A DNA stretch of 15,493 nucleotides, from NCBI GenBank assembly GCA_026386995.1, contig JAPLMO010000467.1, positions 1-15,493 of the forward strand, written 5' to 3'. Origin of the DNA: Planctomycetota bacterium. GTDB lineage: Bacteria; Planctomycetota; Phycisphaerae; FEN-1346. The translations under genes were made by a program, and so were the position numbers. Below, piece by piece: positions 1 through 6,564 of the stretch. The number at the start of each line of letters is the position of its first letter. The first letter of the stretch is position 1. The notes below the pieces were generated by a model that was given only the letters and a program-made list of their open reading frames with translations, did not search any database and was not told the origin of the DNA.

Positions 1-1082
1 GCGGCCCCCGTGCCCAGTTCCTTCCAGTAGACGCTCTTGGGAGTGATCCAGAACTCCGAATCGCCGTCGACCAGCGCCTCGACGACGATTTCTTTGAGGA
101 ACTTCGTCGGGCACAGTTTCTCGAGTTCGGCCGTCACCCGATCAAGGCCCATCTTGGCGGCGGCATGGCCGGCATCCTGAGCGGTGTGCACCTCCAGGTA
201 CCGCTCGTAATATGTCATGGCGCGTCCCAGCATGCGGGGCTTGGCGGGCACGGTGGCGCCATCGACGAGCGACGCGTACCATTTCGCCAGTTCCAGGCAG
301 CCGTTTTCCGGCAGGTTCTCAACATTCATTCCGGCCACGAGGACGTATTTCTTCATCGCCTCGTCGCCGGCGGTATCGGTGTAAGAGGCGGCTTCCTGGG
401 GGTTGTCGAGTTCGACCAGGTAAAGGCGCACCAAGTCCGCCGCAGCCACCTTGTCATCCGGCTTGGCCTGAAGGCGAGCCTTGGCTTGTTCGACCTGCGA
501 CAAGATAGGCTGGCGTGTCTCGGCGAAGCGCTGCGCCGCCTGGATTTGTTCTTTGTGATCGCCCTGGATGGCGGAATCGACGGAGGACGCCTGGCGATAC
601 AACCCAGCGGCCTCGGAGGACTTGCCGGCGGCCAGGCGTTGCTCGGCTACGAGCATCATCTGCTTGACGAGACGCTCGCCGGACTTCTTCTTCTCATCCG
701 GGCCCTTGGCCAGGCTTCGATAGTCCAACTGACAGAGGGCCAGGGCATTCTCCCGCCATTCTCCCTTGCGCTGGGGAACCAGTTCGGCCAGCAGGCCGGC
801 CGCCTCGATGGCCGCTTCATAGCCCGCCGGGTTCTTGGCGCCGAATTCGTACGTCTTCTCGTACATCACGGCCACCAGCGCGGGGTCCTCCTTGATCATT
901 TTCGCGGTCTGTAAAAGTTTCACCGCAAACGCGGCATCGTCCTTCGTGAAGGGCGTGGCGGATACCTGGCGGGCCTCCTGGCCGAAGGCGCTCTCAAACG
1001 CCTTTTCGGGGTCCTCCGCGGCGAGGGATTCAACCGTGAGCAGCAACAGCGCCGTCGTTATGCCCAAAGTCACGTAACGCAT
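1..1082 (-). CDS. Secreted helical-repeat (TPR-like) protein, 3' end beyond window
   Basis: An open frame runs from ATG at 1082 off the left edge, giving about 360 residues without a stop. The start has a good ribosome site (AAGGGG, minus strand, about 1087-1092). The N-terminus is a classical signal peptide (MRYVTLGITTALLLLTVESLAA, split here as MRYVTLGITT then ALLLLTVESLAA), so the product is exported. The body is rich in Ala, Glu, Lys and Leu in helical pairs, like TPR-type repeats, and includes a segment WYASLVDG followed later by MLGRAMTYYERYLEVH, a pattern I associate with planctomycete secreted proteins. Near the edge VDGDSEFWITPKSVYW looks like the beginning of a beta-rich C-terminal domain. 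Function is unknown; a role in protein or surface binding is only a guess. It lies 51 bases downstream of hisB, separated by a palindromic element. Confidence 0.8.
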   Translation of the reverse strand, partial: MRYVTLGITTALLLLTVESLAAEDPEKAFESAFGQEARQVSATPFTKDDAAFAVKLLQTAKMIKEDPALVAVMYEKTYEFGAKNPAGYEAAIEAAGLLAELVPQRKGEWRENALALCQLDYRSLAKGPDEKKKSGERLVKQMMLVAEQRLAAGKSSEAAGLYRQASSVDSAIQGDHKEQIQAAQRFAETRQPILSQVEQAKARLQAKPDDKVAAADLVRLYLVELDNPQEAASYTDTAGDEAMKKYVLVAGMNVENLPENGCLELAKWYASLVDGATVPAKPRMLGRAMTYYERYLEVHTAQDAGHAAAKMGLDRVTAELEKLCPTKFLKEIVVEALVDGDSEFWITPKSVYWKELGTGA

Positions 1083-1105
1083 GCTTCCCCTTTTCCGCAG
1101 AACGC

Positions 1106-1133
1106 GTGGTCGCCGCGGCGACCACCCTACATG
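1106..1133 (-). repeat. GTAG-footed palindrome after hisB
   Basis: A perfect 20-base palindrome GTGGTCGCCGCGGCGACCAC occupies 1106-1125. On the minus strand it is preceded by ATGTAGG, so the GTAG foot lies at the 5' side of the stem in the direction of hisB transcription. The hisB stop TAG (1134-1136) belongs to a second, upstream CTGTAG. Resembles REP elements; it could also act as an mRNA 3' end or terminator. Confidence 0.7.
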
Positions 1134-1742
1134 CTACAGCACACCCTTCGTCGACGGCGCACCGGCGACGCGCGGGTCAATGGCAACCGCGGCCTTGAGG
1201 GCACGCGCAAGGGCCTTAAAGACCGCCTCGGCGATGTGGTGATCGTTTGAGCCGCAGACCGCGCGCACGTGCAGCGTCATCCGGGCGTTCGTTACGAGGG
1301 CCTGGAGGAACTCGCCCACGAGTTGCGTCTCGAAGTCGCCGATCCGCTCGCAGGGGAAGGTGACGTTGTAGACCAGGTACGGGCGGCCCGAAATGTCCAG
1401 GGCCACCTCCGCCAGGGCCTCGTCCATCGGCACGGCGACCGAGGCAAATCGCGTGATGCCCTCTTTTGAGCCGAGGGCCTTATCCAGCGCCTGGCCCAAG
1501 CAGATGCCGATGTCCTCCACCGTGTGATGCAGGTCTACGCCGGTGTCGCCGCTGGCCGCAACCTTCAGGTCCATGAGCGAGTGGCGCGCGAGAAGCGTCA
1601 GCATGTGATTGAGGAATCCGACGGGCGACTCCAGGTCGGCCTTGCCCGAGCCGTCGAGGGCAAGTTCCAGGCGGATGTCGGTCTCGCCGGTCTTGCGGCA
1701 GATCTGGGCGCGGCGCGGGTCTTTGCGAGGTTCGGCGCTCAC
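1134..1742 (-). CDS. hisB: Imidazoleglycerol-phosphate dehydratase
   Basis: HisB removes water from imidazole glycerol phosphate to give imidazole acetol phosphate in cytoplasmic histidine synthesis. The 202-residue product matches the monofunctional IGPD length. Manganese-binding histidine motifs are visible: FLNHMLTLLARHS (H46), DLHHTVED (H72, H73, E76) and GSNDHHIAEAVFKA (H168, H169). The C-terminal PSTKGVL is typical. I choose GTG at 1742: it has a near-perfect ribosome site (AAGGAGGTGG, 1747-1756) at 7 bases, and the protein then begins just before the conserved R-x-T-x-E-T strand. The open frame extends to an ATG at 1847, but that extra segment is a translation of a palindromic repeat pair. 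HisC lies 111 bases upstream; the stop TAG is followed directly by a palindromic element. No phosphatase domain is fused, unlike enterobacterial HisB. Confidence 0.97.
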   Translation of the reverse strand: MSAEPRKDPRRAQICRKTGETDIRLELALDGSGKADLESPVGFLNHMLTLLARHSLMDLKVAASGDTGVDLHHTVEDIGICLGQALDKALGSKEGITRFASVAVPMDEALAEVALDISGRPYLVYNVTFPCERIGDFETQLVGEFLQALVTNARMTLHVRAVCGSNDHHIAEAVFKALARALKAAVAIDPRVAGAPSTKGVL

Positions 1743-1746
1743 GGGG

Positions 1747-1756
1747 CCACCTCCTT
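1747..1756 (-). promoter_or_regulatory. Ribosome binding site that sets the hisB GTG start
   Basis: The minus strand reads AAGGAGGTGG, a near-perfect anti-Shine-Dalgarno match, 7 bases before GTG at 1742. It outweighs the upstream in-frame ATG at 1847. Confidence 0.8.
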
Positions 1757-1770
1757 CTTCATAAGGCCCT

Positions 1771-1845
1771 GTGGCACGGCTGGCTTGTCCAGCCGTGGGA
1801 ATGCCGGCCTGGGCTCGCCACGGCTGGGCAAGCCAGCCGTGCCAC
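1771..1845. repeat. Inverted pair of 28-base palindromic repeats between hisC and hisB
   Basis: Arm one (1771-1798) and arm two (1818-1845) are reverse complements with a single mismatch, separated by 19 bases. Each arm is itself a hairpin: CACGGCTGG pairs with CCAGCCGTG across a 5-base loop (1775-1783/1789-1797 and 1819-1827/1833-1841). Each begins with GTGGCACGG at its outer edge. The head-to-head layout of two REP-like units is that of a BIME. The same CACGGCTG core recurs at 4782-4814. Confidence 0.85.
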
Positions 1846-1853
1846 ATTACAAG

Positions 1854-2906
1854 TCAAAGTTTGCCCAACTGTTCCAGGGCCGCCAGGAGGGCGTTGTTCT
1901 CCTCGGGCGTCCCGACGGTGATACGCAGTTTATCGGCCAACCGGGGCAGGTCCCACCAGCGAACCAGGATGCCGCGCGATTTGAGGCCCTCGTACCATGC
2001 CCGGCCGTCGCCGCCGGGAACGGCCGCCAGGATGAAGTTCGCCTCCGACGGCGTCACCGCGAAGCCGAGTTCGGCCAGGCGCGCCGAGAGCCGCGCGCGT
2101 TCGGAGCGGATCTTCTCGGCGTTGGCGATCATCCACGCCTGGTCCTGAAGGGCCTCCGCCGCCAGCGCGATCGAGACCGCGTCGACGTTGTACGAGTCCT
2201 TGACCTTCTCCAGCCCCTTGATGAGTTCCACGGGCCCGACGGCGTAGCCGAACCGCAGGCCCGCGAGGCTGTAGGATTTCGAGAGCGTCCGAAACACCAG
2301 CACGTTCGGCAGCGTCTTGGCCAGCCGCATGGCATGGTCGGAGGAGAAATCGACGTACGCCTCATCGACGACGACCACGCCGGAGAACCGCTCGGCGATG
2401 CGGCCGAGGGTCTCGACGGGCGTAAAGACGCCGGTCGGCGCATTCGGGTTGCACAGGATCATCAGGCGGGCCTTGGTGCGGGCGAGTTCGGCCACGGGCA
2501 GCGAGAAGTCGGCCTGCGTCGGAATCTCTATCGCCCTGGCGGCCTGGATTTCGGCCAGGACCGGGTAAAGCGAGTACGTGGGCGTGGGGTAGGCAACGGC
2601 CTCGCCCTCGCCGACGACGGCCCGGACGACGAGCGTCAAGAGTTCGTCGCTGCCATTTGCGCAAAGGACGTTTTCGCGCCGCACGTCGAACATGCCGGCC
2701 ACGATGTCGCGAACCTTGTCGGCCATCGGGTCGGGGTAGCGGCGGAGGCGGTCGGCCGCCACGTCGCGCAGCGCCTGGACGACGCGCGGCGAGGGCGGGT
2801 ACGGGTTCTCGTTGGTGTTGAGTTTGATGACGCGCCGGCCCTCGCCCGGCTGCTCGCCGGGGGTATAGCCCGCCATGGCGTCGATGTTTTTTCGAAGGTA
2901 ACTCAC
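1854..2906 (-). CDS. hisC: Histidinol-phosphate aminotransferase
   Basis: HisC is a PLP enzyme that transfers an amino group from glutamate to imidazole acetol phosphate, giving L-histidinol phosphate. The 350-residue protein is full length for class I/II fold aminotransferases of this family. Visible motifs are KLNTNENPYPPSP (28-40), CANGSDELL (82-90), YPTPTYSLYP (106-115), CNPNAPTG (152-159), VVDEAYVDFS (179-188, with D181 and Y184) and RTLSKSYSLAGLRFGY, where K210 should form the Schiff base and R218 bind phosphate. The start is GTG at 2906 (MSYLRKN); the ribosome site is weak, GGCGGGG. It follows the small exported-protein gene by 62 bases and precedes hisB, with a palindromic pair in the gap. 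Some family members also use aromatic substrates, but the flanking hisD and hisB support the histidine role. Confidence 0.96.
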   Translation of the reverse strand: MSYLRKNIDAMAGYTPGEQPGEGRRVIKLNTNENPYPPSPRVVQALRDVAADRLRRYPDPMADKVRDIVAGMFDVRRENVLCANGSDELLTLVVRAVVGEGEAVAYPTPTYSLYPVLAEIQAARAIEIPTQADFSLPVAELARTKARLMILCNPNAPTGVFTPVETLGRIAERFSGVVVVDEAYVDFSSDHAMRLAKTLPNVLVFRTLSKSYSLAGLRFGYAVGPVELIKGLEKVKDSYNVDAVSIALAAEALQDQAWMIANAEKIRSERARLSARLAELGFAVTPSEANFILAAVPGGDGRAWYEGLKSRGILVRWWDLPRLADKLRITVGTPEENNALLAALEQLGKL

Positions 2907-2968
2907 AGCAAGCCCCGCCTATCTATTTCGGATACGCGTTCGCACAAGCACCTTGTAGCATCACAGCA

Positions 2969-3391
2969 TCAAGGGTTCTTCCTCAAGACTTCAACTTCAA
3001 TGACTCCTGAATCAACAGCAATCCGATTCTTCAGGTGCCAGAAATTCGATGAATACCCGATCCTGGCTTTGTTGTCCACGATCTCCACCAGCATCACTTT
3101 AACACTCCCGTGGTGATCGGGAATCGTCAGCACCTGTTTCCCCGAAAGAGTCAGTTTGCGATTGGGGCTCGGGTTCCCTGCCACTTCGAACAGCGCCACG
3201 CCCCCGTCCGCACCCGCAACCTCAATCGTCCGGAGGCGGTTGGCAATGAAGCCTGTGAACATGGGGTCGTTCAGTTTGAACTCCGCCTCAATCGCGGGGC
3301 ACTCATGCCTTGGCGCCAGCGCAGAATGCATATAGGCGCCCAAGCAACCGCTGGCGATGACAGCCGCAACGACCAGCAGTCCCTTTCGCAT
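2969..3391 (-). CDS. Small exported or lipid-anchored protein of unknown function within the his cluster
   Basis: A 140-residue product starts at ATG 3391 behind a strong ribosome site (GGAGGA, minus strand, about 3399-3404) that abuts the hisD stop only 16 bases upstream, so it is very likely co-transcribed with hisD. The N-terminus MRKGLLVVAAVIASGC is a short signal or anchor segment; C16 could be lipidated, although the residues before it (A-S-G) are not an ideal lipobox. The middle (30-77) is not recognised. Residues 79-112 (KLTLSGKQVLTIPD, then VKVMLVEIVDNKARIGY) look like the beta strands of CsrA, but the RNA-binding arginine of strand 1 is missing and the N-terminus points outside the cytoplasm. 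Base composition looks visibly richer in A and T than hisD or hisC. Not a histidine enzyme as far as I can see. Confidence 0.75.
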   Translation of the reverse strand: MRKGLLVVAAVIASGCLGAYMHSALAPRHECPAIEAEFKLNDPMFTGFIANRLRTIEVAGADGGVALFEVAGNPSPNRKLTLSGKQVLTIPDHHGSVKVMLVEIVDNKARIGYSSNFWHLKNRIAVDSGVIEVEVLRKNP

Positions 3392-3407
3392 CCCGTGCTT
3401 CCTCCGT

Positions 3408-4733
3408 TCACTTGCCCTTTACAAGTCGCGCCCGCACACTCTCTGCGTGGGCCGTCAGGCCCTCGGTCTCGGCCATACGGAAGATGTCCGGGGCATCGGC
3501 GGCCAACGATTTGCGGTCATACTCCGTGACGCTCATCGAGCGGAGGAAATCGTTGGCCGTCAGGCCGCTCGCCCAGCGTGCCGTGCCACCCGTAGGCAGC
3601 GTGTGGCTGGGCCCGGCGACATAGTCGCCGACGGCCACGGGCGTCCAGCGGCCCAGGAAGACGGCGCCGGCATTGCGGATTTTCCGCAGCACGGCCTCGG
3701 GCGACTTCGTCTGGATTTCCAGGTGCTCGGGCGCGAAGAGATTGACCTGCTCGATGGCCACCGCCATATCGGCCACGACGACCACGGCGGAATACTTTTC
3801 GAGGGCCGCCCGCGTGGCCGCGGCGCGCGAAAGGCCCGCGACCTGCTCCTCAACCTCGGCGACGACCGCATCGGCGAGTTTCGCGCTGGGCGTCAGCAGG
3901 ATCGCCGACCCCGGATCGTGCTCGGCCTGGCTCAGCATATCGGCGGCTATGAGTCGCGCATCTGCCGACGCATCGGCCAGCACGATGACCTCGCTGGGAC
4001 CGGCGAAACTATCGATACCGACCGTCCCGAAGACCATCTTCTTCGCCAGTTGCACGTACAGGTTGCCTGGACCGACGATCTTCTCGACCGGCCGCACGCT
4101 CTGTGTGCCGTAAGCGAAGGCCGCAATGGCCTGCACGCCGCCCATGCGGTAGACCTCTTTGACGCCTATCGCGCGGCAGACGGCGAGGACCCCCGGGTGC
4201 ACGTCGCCGCCGGCCGTCGGCGGACAGGCTACGGCCACTTCCGGCACGCCCGCCACGAGGGCCGGCACGGCCGTCATCAGGACCGTTGAGGGGTAAAACG
4301 CCTTGCCGCCCGGCACGTACACGCCCACGCGGTCCATCGGCCGGCGAAGGAGCCGCATGCGGCGCCCGCCGCGCTTCAGGGCCTTGCCGTCGCCAAGCAG
4401 TATGTGCCGCTGAAACTTGCGGACCAAGTCGCGGATGCGCGTGATGGCGGCCAGGAGGTCGCGCGGCATGGACCTGTAGGCCGCCTCGATGGTCTTGCGG
4501 GGAACGCGGAGCGCCTCCGGCCGCACCTCGGCCCGGTCGAACCTAGCCGTCCACTCGCAGACGGCTGCGTCGCCGCGCGTGCGGACGTCCTGGAGTATGC
4601 GGCGGACGGCGGCCTCGGCCTCGCCGGCGGCGCCGGCGCCGGAGATCATCCCCTGCTCGGCCCCGAGGGCCGCGCGCAGGGCCTCCAGGGCCTTGCGGCC
4701 GGCGGCTTTCCGGGCGTCAATTCGACGAATCAC
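3408..4733 (-). CDS. hisD: Histidinol dehydrogenase
   Basis: HisD oxidises L-histidinol through histidinaldehyde to L-histidine with two NAD+, the last step of the pathway. The 441-residue protein is normal length. The diagnostic residues are all present: RVGVYVPGG (135-143), the zinc ligands in SQAEHDP (Q269, H272), catalytic E336-H337 in NLFAPEHLEIQ, D370 in VAVGDYVAGPSHTLPTGG and H429 in EGLTAHAESVR. The start is GTG at 4733 (MIRRID) with a ribosome site GGAGA seven bases upstream. The next gene begins 16 bases after the stop, so the two are coupled. No clear promoter is visible in the 210 bases upstream, which instead hold two palindromic elements, so transcription may come from further up. 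Confidence 0.98.
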   Translation of the reverse strand: MIRRIDARKAAGRKALEALRAALGAEQGMISGAGAAGEAEAAVRRILQDVRTRGDAAVCEWTARFDRAEVRPEALRVPRKTIEAAYRSMPRDLLAAITRIRDLVRKFQRHILLGDGKALKRGGRRMRLLRRPMDRVGVYVPGGKAFYPSTVLMTAVPALVAGVPEVAVACPPTAGGDVHPGVLAVCRAIGVKEVYRMGGVQAIAAFAYGTQSVRPVEKIVGPGNLYVQLAKKMVFGTVGIDSFAGPSEVIVLADASADARLIAADMLSQAEHDPGSAILLTPSAKLADAVVAEVEEQVAGLSRAAATRAALEKYSAVVVVADMAVAIEQVNLFAPEHLEIQTKSPEAVLRKIRNAGAVFLGRWTPVAVGDYVAGPSHTLPTGGTARWASGLTANDFLRSMSVTEYDRKSLAADAPDIFRMAETEGLTAHAESVRARLVKGK

Positions 4734-4781
4734 AACGGCTCTCCGTTTCCGTGGTGTAGCCCGTCAACTTTGATTATGCGG

Positions 4782-4814
4782 GTGCCACGGCTGCAAACGG
4801 CGCAGCCGTGACAC
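4782..4814. repeat. Palindromic element upstream of hisD
   Basis: A 13-base stem (4782-4794 against 4802-4814, one mismatch) surrounds a 7-base loop. The stem contains the same CACGGCTG core as the inverted pair between hisC and hisB, so these belong to one repeat subfamily. The rest of the 4734-4943 gap shows no gene or tRNA. Confidence 0.7.
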
Positions 4815-4922
4815 CCCTCACTTCAGGTGCGACAGAGCACTAGTTGCCTAGTGGCTATTGTAAGCGCAGCCGTCTGGTATTCAACCGGGTAGTGGCTCGG
4901 AGCGGTACTGTGTCAGCAGAAA

Positions 4923-4948
4923 GGTGGGTGCGAAGCACCCACCCTACA
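4923..4948 (-). repeat. GTAG-footed palindrome overlapping the URO-D-family stop codon
   Basis: GGTGGGTGC (4923-4931) pairs with GCACCCACC (4935-4943) around a GAA loop. On the minus strand the stem is preceded by TGTAG, and the TAG in it is the stop codon of the URO-D-family gene (4944-4946). The palindrome therefore starts at the very end of the coding sequence. Confidence 0.8.
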
Positions 4949-5969
4949 TTTTATAGCCCGGCTGGGAACGCAGGACTTCCATCATCGCCACAAGGTTCTC
5001 GGGCGGCACGTCGGGCGGGACGGCGTGCGACGGCGAGAACACGTAGCCCCCGGCCCGGCCGGCCTCCACCAGTTTTGCAGCGGCCTCGCGCACCTCGCTT
5101 ACCGTGCCGAACGGCAGGATCTTCTGGATGCTCATCCCGCCGTGGAACGCCAGCCGGTCGTGGAATTTCTTCTTGACGGCGAAGACGTCCATCACCTCGG
5201 GCTGGAAGGGGTTGAAGCAACTCAGGCCGATCTCGGCCAGTTCGTCGAGGATTTCCTCGACCTTGCCGCACGAATGCAGGCAGACGAACTTGCCCGCCTC
5301 TCGGACGGGGGCAAACATGCGGGCCAGGCGCGGCTTGAAGAAGTGCCGCCACCGGTCGATGCCCATGATGAGGCCCGTCTGCATGCCGTAATCGTCGCCG
5401 AAGTAGACGGCGTCGATCGGGAACGCGAGGGCCTTGCGAATCTGGATAAGATTGTGCTCGACGATCCGGTCGAGCAATTCCTCGACGAACTCCGGCCGCA
5501 GGATCATGTCGGTCAGCAGGTCCGTCATGCCGCGCATCGTCCATGCACGCTCGTAAAGCGAGAACCCGATGCAGAAGCGGCTGAAGAGGTCGGGCCGCAC
5601 GGCCAGCCCCTCGGCGACGCCGGCGTAGTAACTGTCTTTCGAAACGTCGGGCCACACGAAGTCCGCGAGGTCCTTCGGATCGTGGATCGGCCAGTGCTCC
5701 GGGATGCCGATGTCCTTGTCGACCGTGCGGTCCCAGACGACGCCGTACGCGTCGCGGCAGTGCGTGTCGTTGATGTAATTCATCCGGCCGATGGGCGAGC
5801 CGAGGTCCAGGAAGTGGCTCTCGACAAACGCGTCGACGTTTTCTGTGTGGAGGTGCGCCTTCAAACGGCTGGCGCAATCGACCGTCAACTCCCACGCCCA
5901 AGGAACGTACGGGGGCGGGCGGAAGTTCAGGGCCTTGATGACGACCTCTCGTTTGGTGGGACCAGCCAT
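4944..5969 (-). CDS. Uroporphyrinogen decarboxylase (URO-D) superfamily protein, likely methyltransferase type
   Basis: The 341-residue product has the URO-D barrel pattern but lacks the N-terminal substrate motif of true HemE, and belongs to the corrinoid/methyl-transfer-like paralogues (MtaA/CmuA relatives). Supporting segments are VYFGDDYGMQTGLIM (188-202), GKFVCLHSCGKVEEILDEL (226-244, with H232 and C234 as possible zinc ligands), a following NPFQPEVMD, FHGGMSIQKILPFGT (275-289) and GGYVFSPSHAVPPDVPPEN near the end. The start is ATG at 5969 (MAGPTKRE); no good ribosome site is seen. Substrate is unknown; no corrinoid protein or activator gene lies nearby. It sits between ndk and hisD, 69 bases after ndk, and its stop codon is embedded in a palindromic element. 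A role in histidine synthesis is not implied. Confidence 0.88.
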   Translation of the reverse strand: MAGPTKREVVIKALNFRPPPYVPWAWELTVDCASRLKAHLHTENVDAFVESHFLDLGSPIGRMNYINDTHCRDAYGVVWDRTVDKDIGIPEHWPIHDPKDLADFVWPDVSKDSYYAGVAEGLAVRPDLFSRFCIGFSLYERAWTMRGMTDLLTDMILRPEFVEELLDRIVEHNLIQIRKALAFPIDAVYFGDDYGMQTGLIMGIDRWRHFFKPRLARMFAPVREAGKFVCLHSCGKVEEILDELAEIGLSCFNPFQPEVMDVFAVKKKFHDRLAFHGGMSIQKILPFGTVSEVREAAAKLVEAGRAGGYVFSPSHAVPPDVPPENLVAMMEVLRSQPGYKM

Positions 5970-6009
5970 GGGCGCCGCGGTACGACATTACCTTGCCCGT
6001 TCGACGATA

Positions 6010-6037
6010 CCCCGCGGCTCACGCCGCGGGCTCGAAC
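6010..6037 (-). repeat. Palindromic element after ndk (copy 1 of a 28-base repeat)
   Basis: The minus strand reads GTTCGAG, then CCCGCGGC, then GTGAGCCGCGGGG: a stem CCCGCGGC/GCCGCGGG. It is identical to 6532-6559 except for one base. It begins two bases after the ndk stop codon TGA (6039-6041). Confidence 0.85.
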
Positions 6038-6038
6038 A

Positions 6039-6509
6039 TCAGATGACGTCACCGGTCGAGAAATCGTAGACCCACGGCTCGGCCGCAGGTTGCCAATCGA
6101 TGATCTCATCCGGCCGAAAGAAGAGAGAGATTTCGCGCTGGGCGGCGTCGGGGGCGTCGCTGCCGTGGATGAGGTTGAAGCGGTTCGACATGCCGAGGTC
6201 GCCGCGGATCGTACCCGGCTCGGCGGCCGGGCCGAACGTCGCACCCATCATCTTGCGGACGACCGCCACGGCGCCTTTGCCCTCCAGGACCACGAAGACG
6301 AGCGGTCCGCTTGTGACGAAGCGGATGAGCGGATCATAGAAGTCTTTGCCCTTGTGCGGGGCGTAATGCCGCTCGGCCAGGGCGCGGTCCATGCGGGCCA
6401 TCTTCAGGGCGACGATCTTCAGGCCCTTGGCCTCAAAACGGGCCAGGATTTGGCCGACAAAGCCGCGCTGGACGGCGTCGGGCTTGAGCATGACAAGCGT
6501 GCGTTCCAA
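6039..6509 (-). CDS. ndk: Nucleoside diphosphate kinase
   Basis: Ndk moves the gamma phosphate between nucleoside di- and triphosphates through a phosphohistidine, keeping NTP and dNTP pools balanced in the cytoplasm. The 156-residue protein has the family hallmarks: ERTLVMLKPDAVQRG (2-16), GTIRGDLG (99-106) and the active-site motif NLIHGSD with H115. It is slightly longer than the usual 140-150 residues because of the C-terminal tail after FFRPDEI. I place the start at TTG 6509: a strong GAGGAGG site lies 4 bases before it and the resulting MERTLVMLKPDAV matches the family N-terminus, whereas the first in-frame ATG (residue 7) would delete the first strand. A longer open frame upstream overlaps cysK antisense-free but out of frame and is not coding. 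It lies between cysK and the URO-D-family gene. Confidence 0.97.
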   Translation of the reverse strand: MERTLVMLKPDAVQRGFVGQILARFEAKGLKIVALKMARMDRALAERHYAPHKGKDFYDPLIRFVTSGPLVFVVLEGKGAVAVVRKMMGATFGPAAEPGTIRGDLGMSNRFNLIHGSDAPDAAQREISLFFRPDEIIDWQPAAEPWVYDFSTGDVI

Positions 6510-6513
6510 AGTT

Positions 6514-6520
6514 CCTCCTC
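6514..6520 (-). promoter_or_regulatory. Ribosome binding site that sets the ndk TTG start
   Basis: GAGGAGG on the minus strand, 4 bases before TTG at 6509. The next in-frame ATG is 22 bases away from it, too far for this site. Confidence 0.75.
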
Positions 6521-6531
6521 GGTACAATGTG

Positions 6532-6564
6532 CCCCGCGGCTCCCGCCGCGGGCTCGAACGTCTA
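6532..6564 (-). repeat. GTAG-footed palindrome overlapping the cysK stop codon (copy 2 of the 28-base repeat)
   Basis: Bases 6532-6559 match the element at 6010-6037 with one mismatch. On the minus strand it is preceded by GTGTAGAC, and this TAG is the cysK stop codon (6562-6564). The two copies thus flank ndk in direct orientation and each follows a gene end. Confidence 0.85.

Noticed and set aside
165..914. Long open frame on the plus strand across the left-edge gene
   Set aside because: It is antisense to the minus-strand secreted repeat protein, which has a signal peptide, ribosome site and sensible composition; the plus-strand translation has none.
1524..3116. 530-codon plus-strand open frame
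   Set aside because: It covers hisB and hisC in antisense, produces an Arg/Gly/Asp-rich sequence of no family, and reflects high-GC codon bias of the true genes.
4734..4943. Possible tRNA or small RNA upstream of hisD
   Set aside because: No cloverleaf pattern or T-arm motif was found; the stems present are dispersed palindromic repeats.
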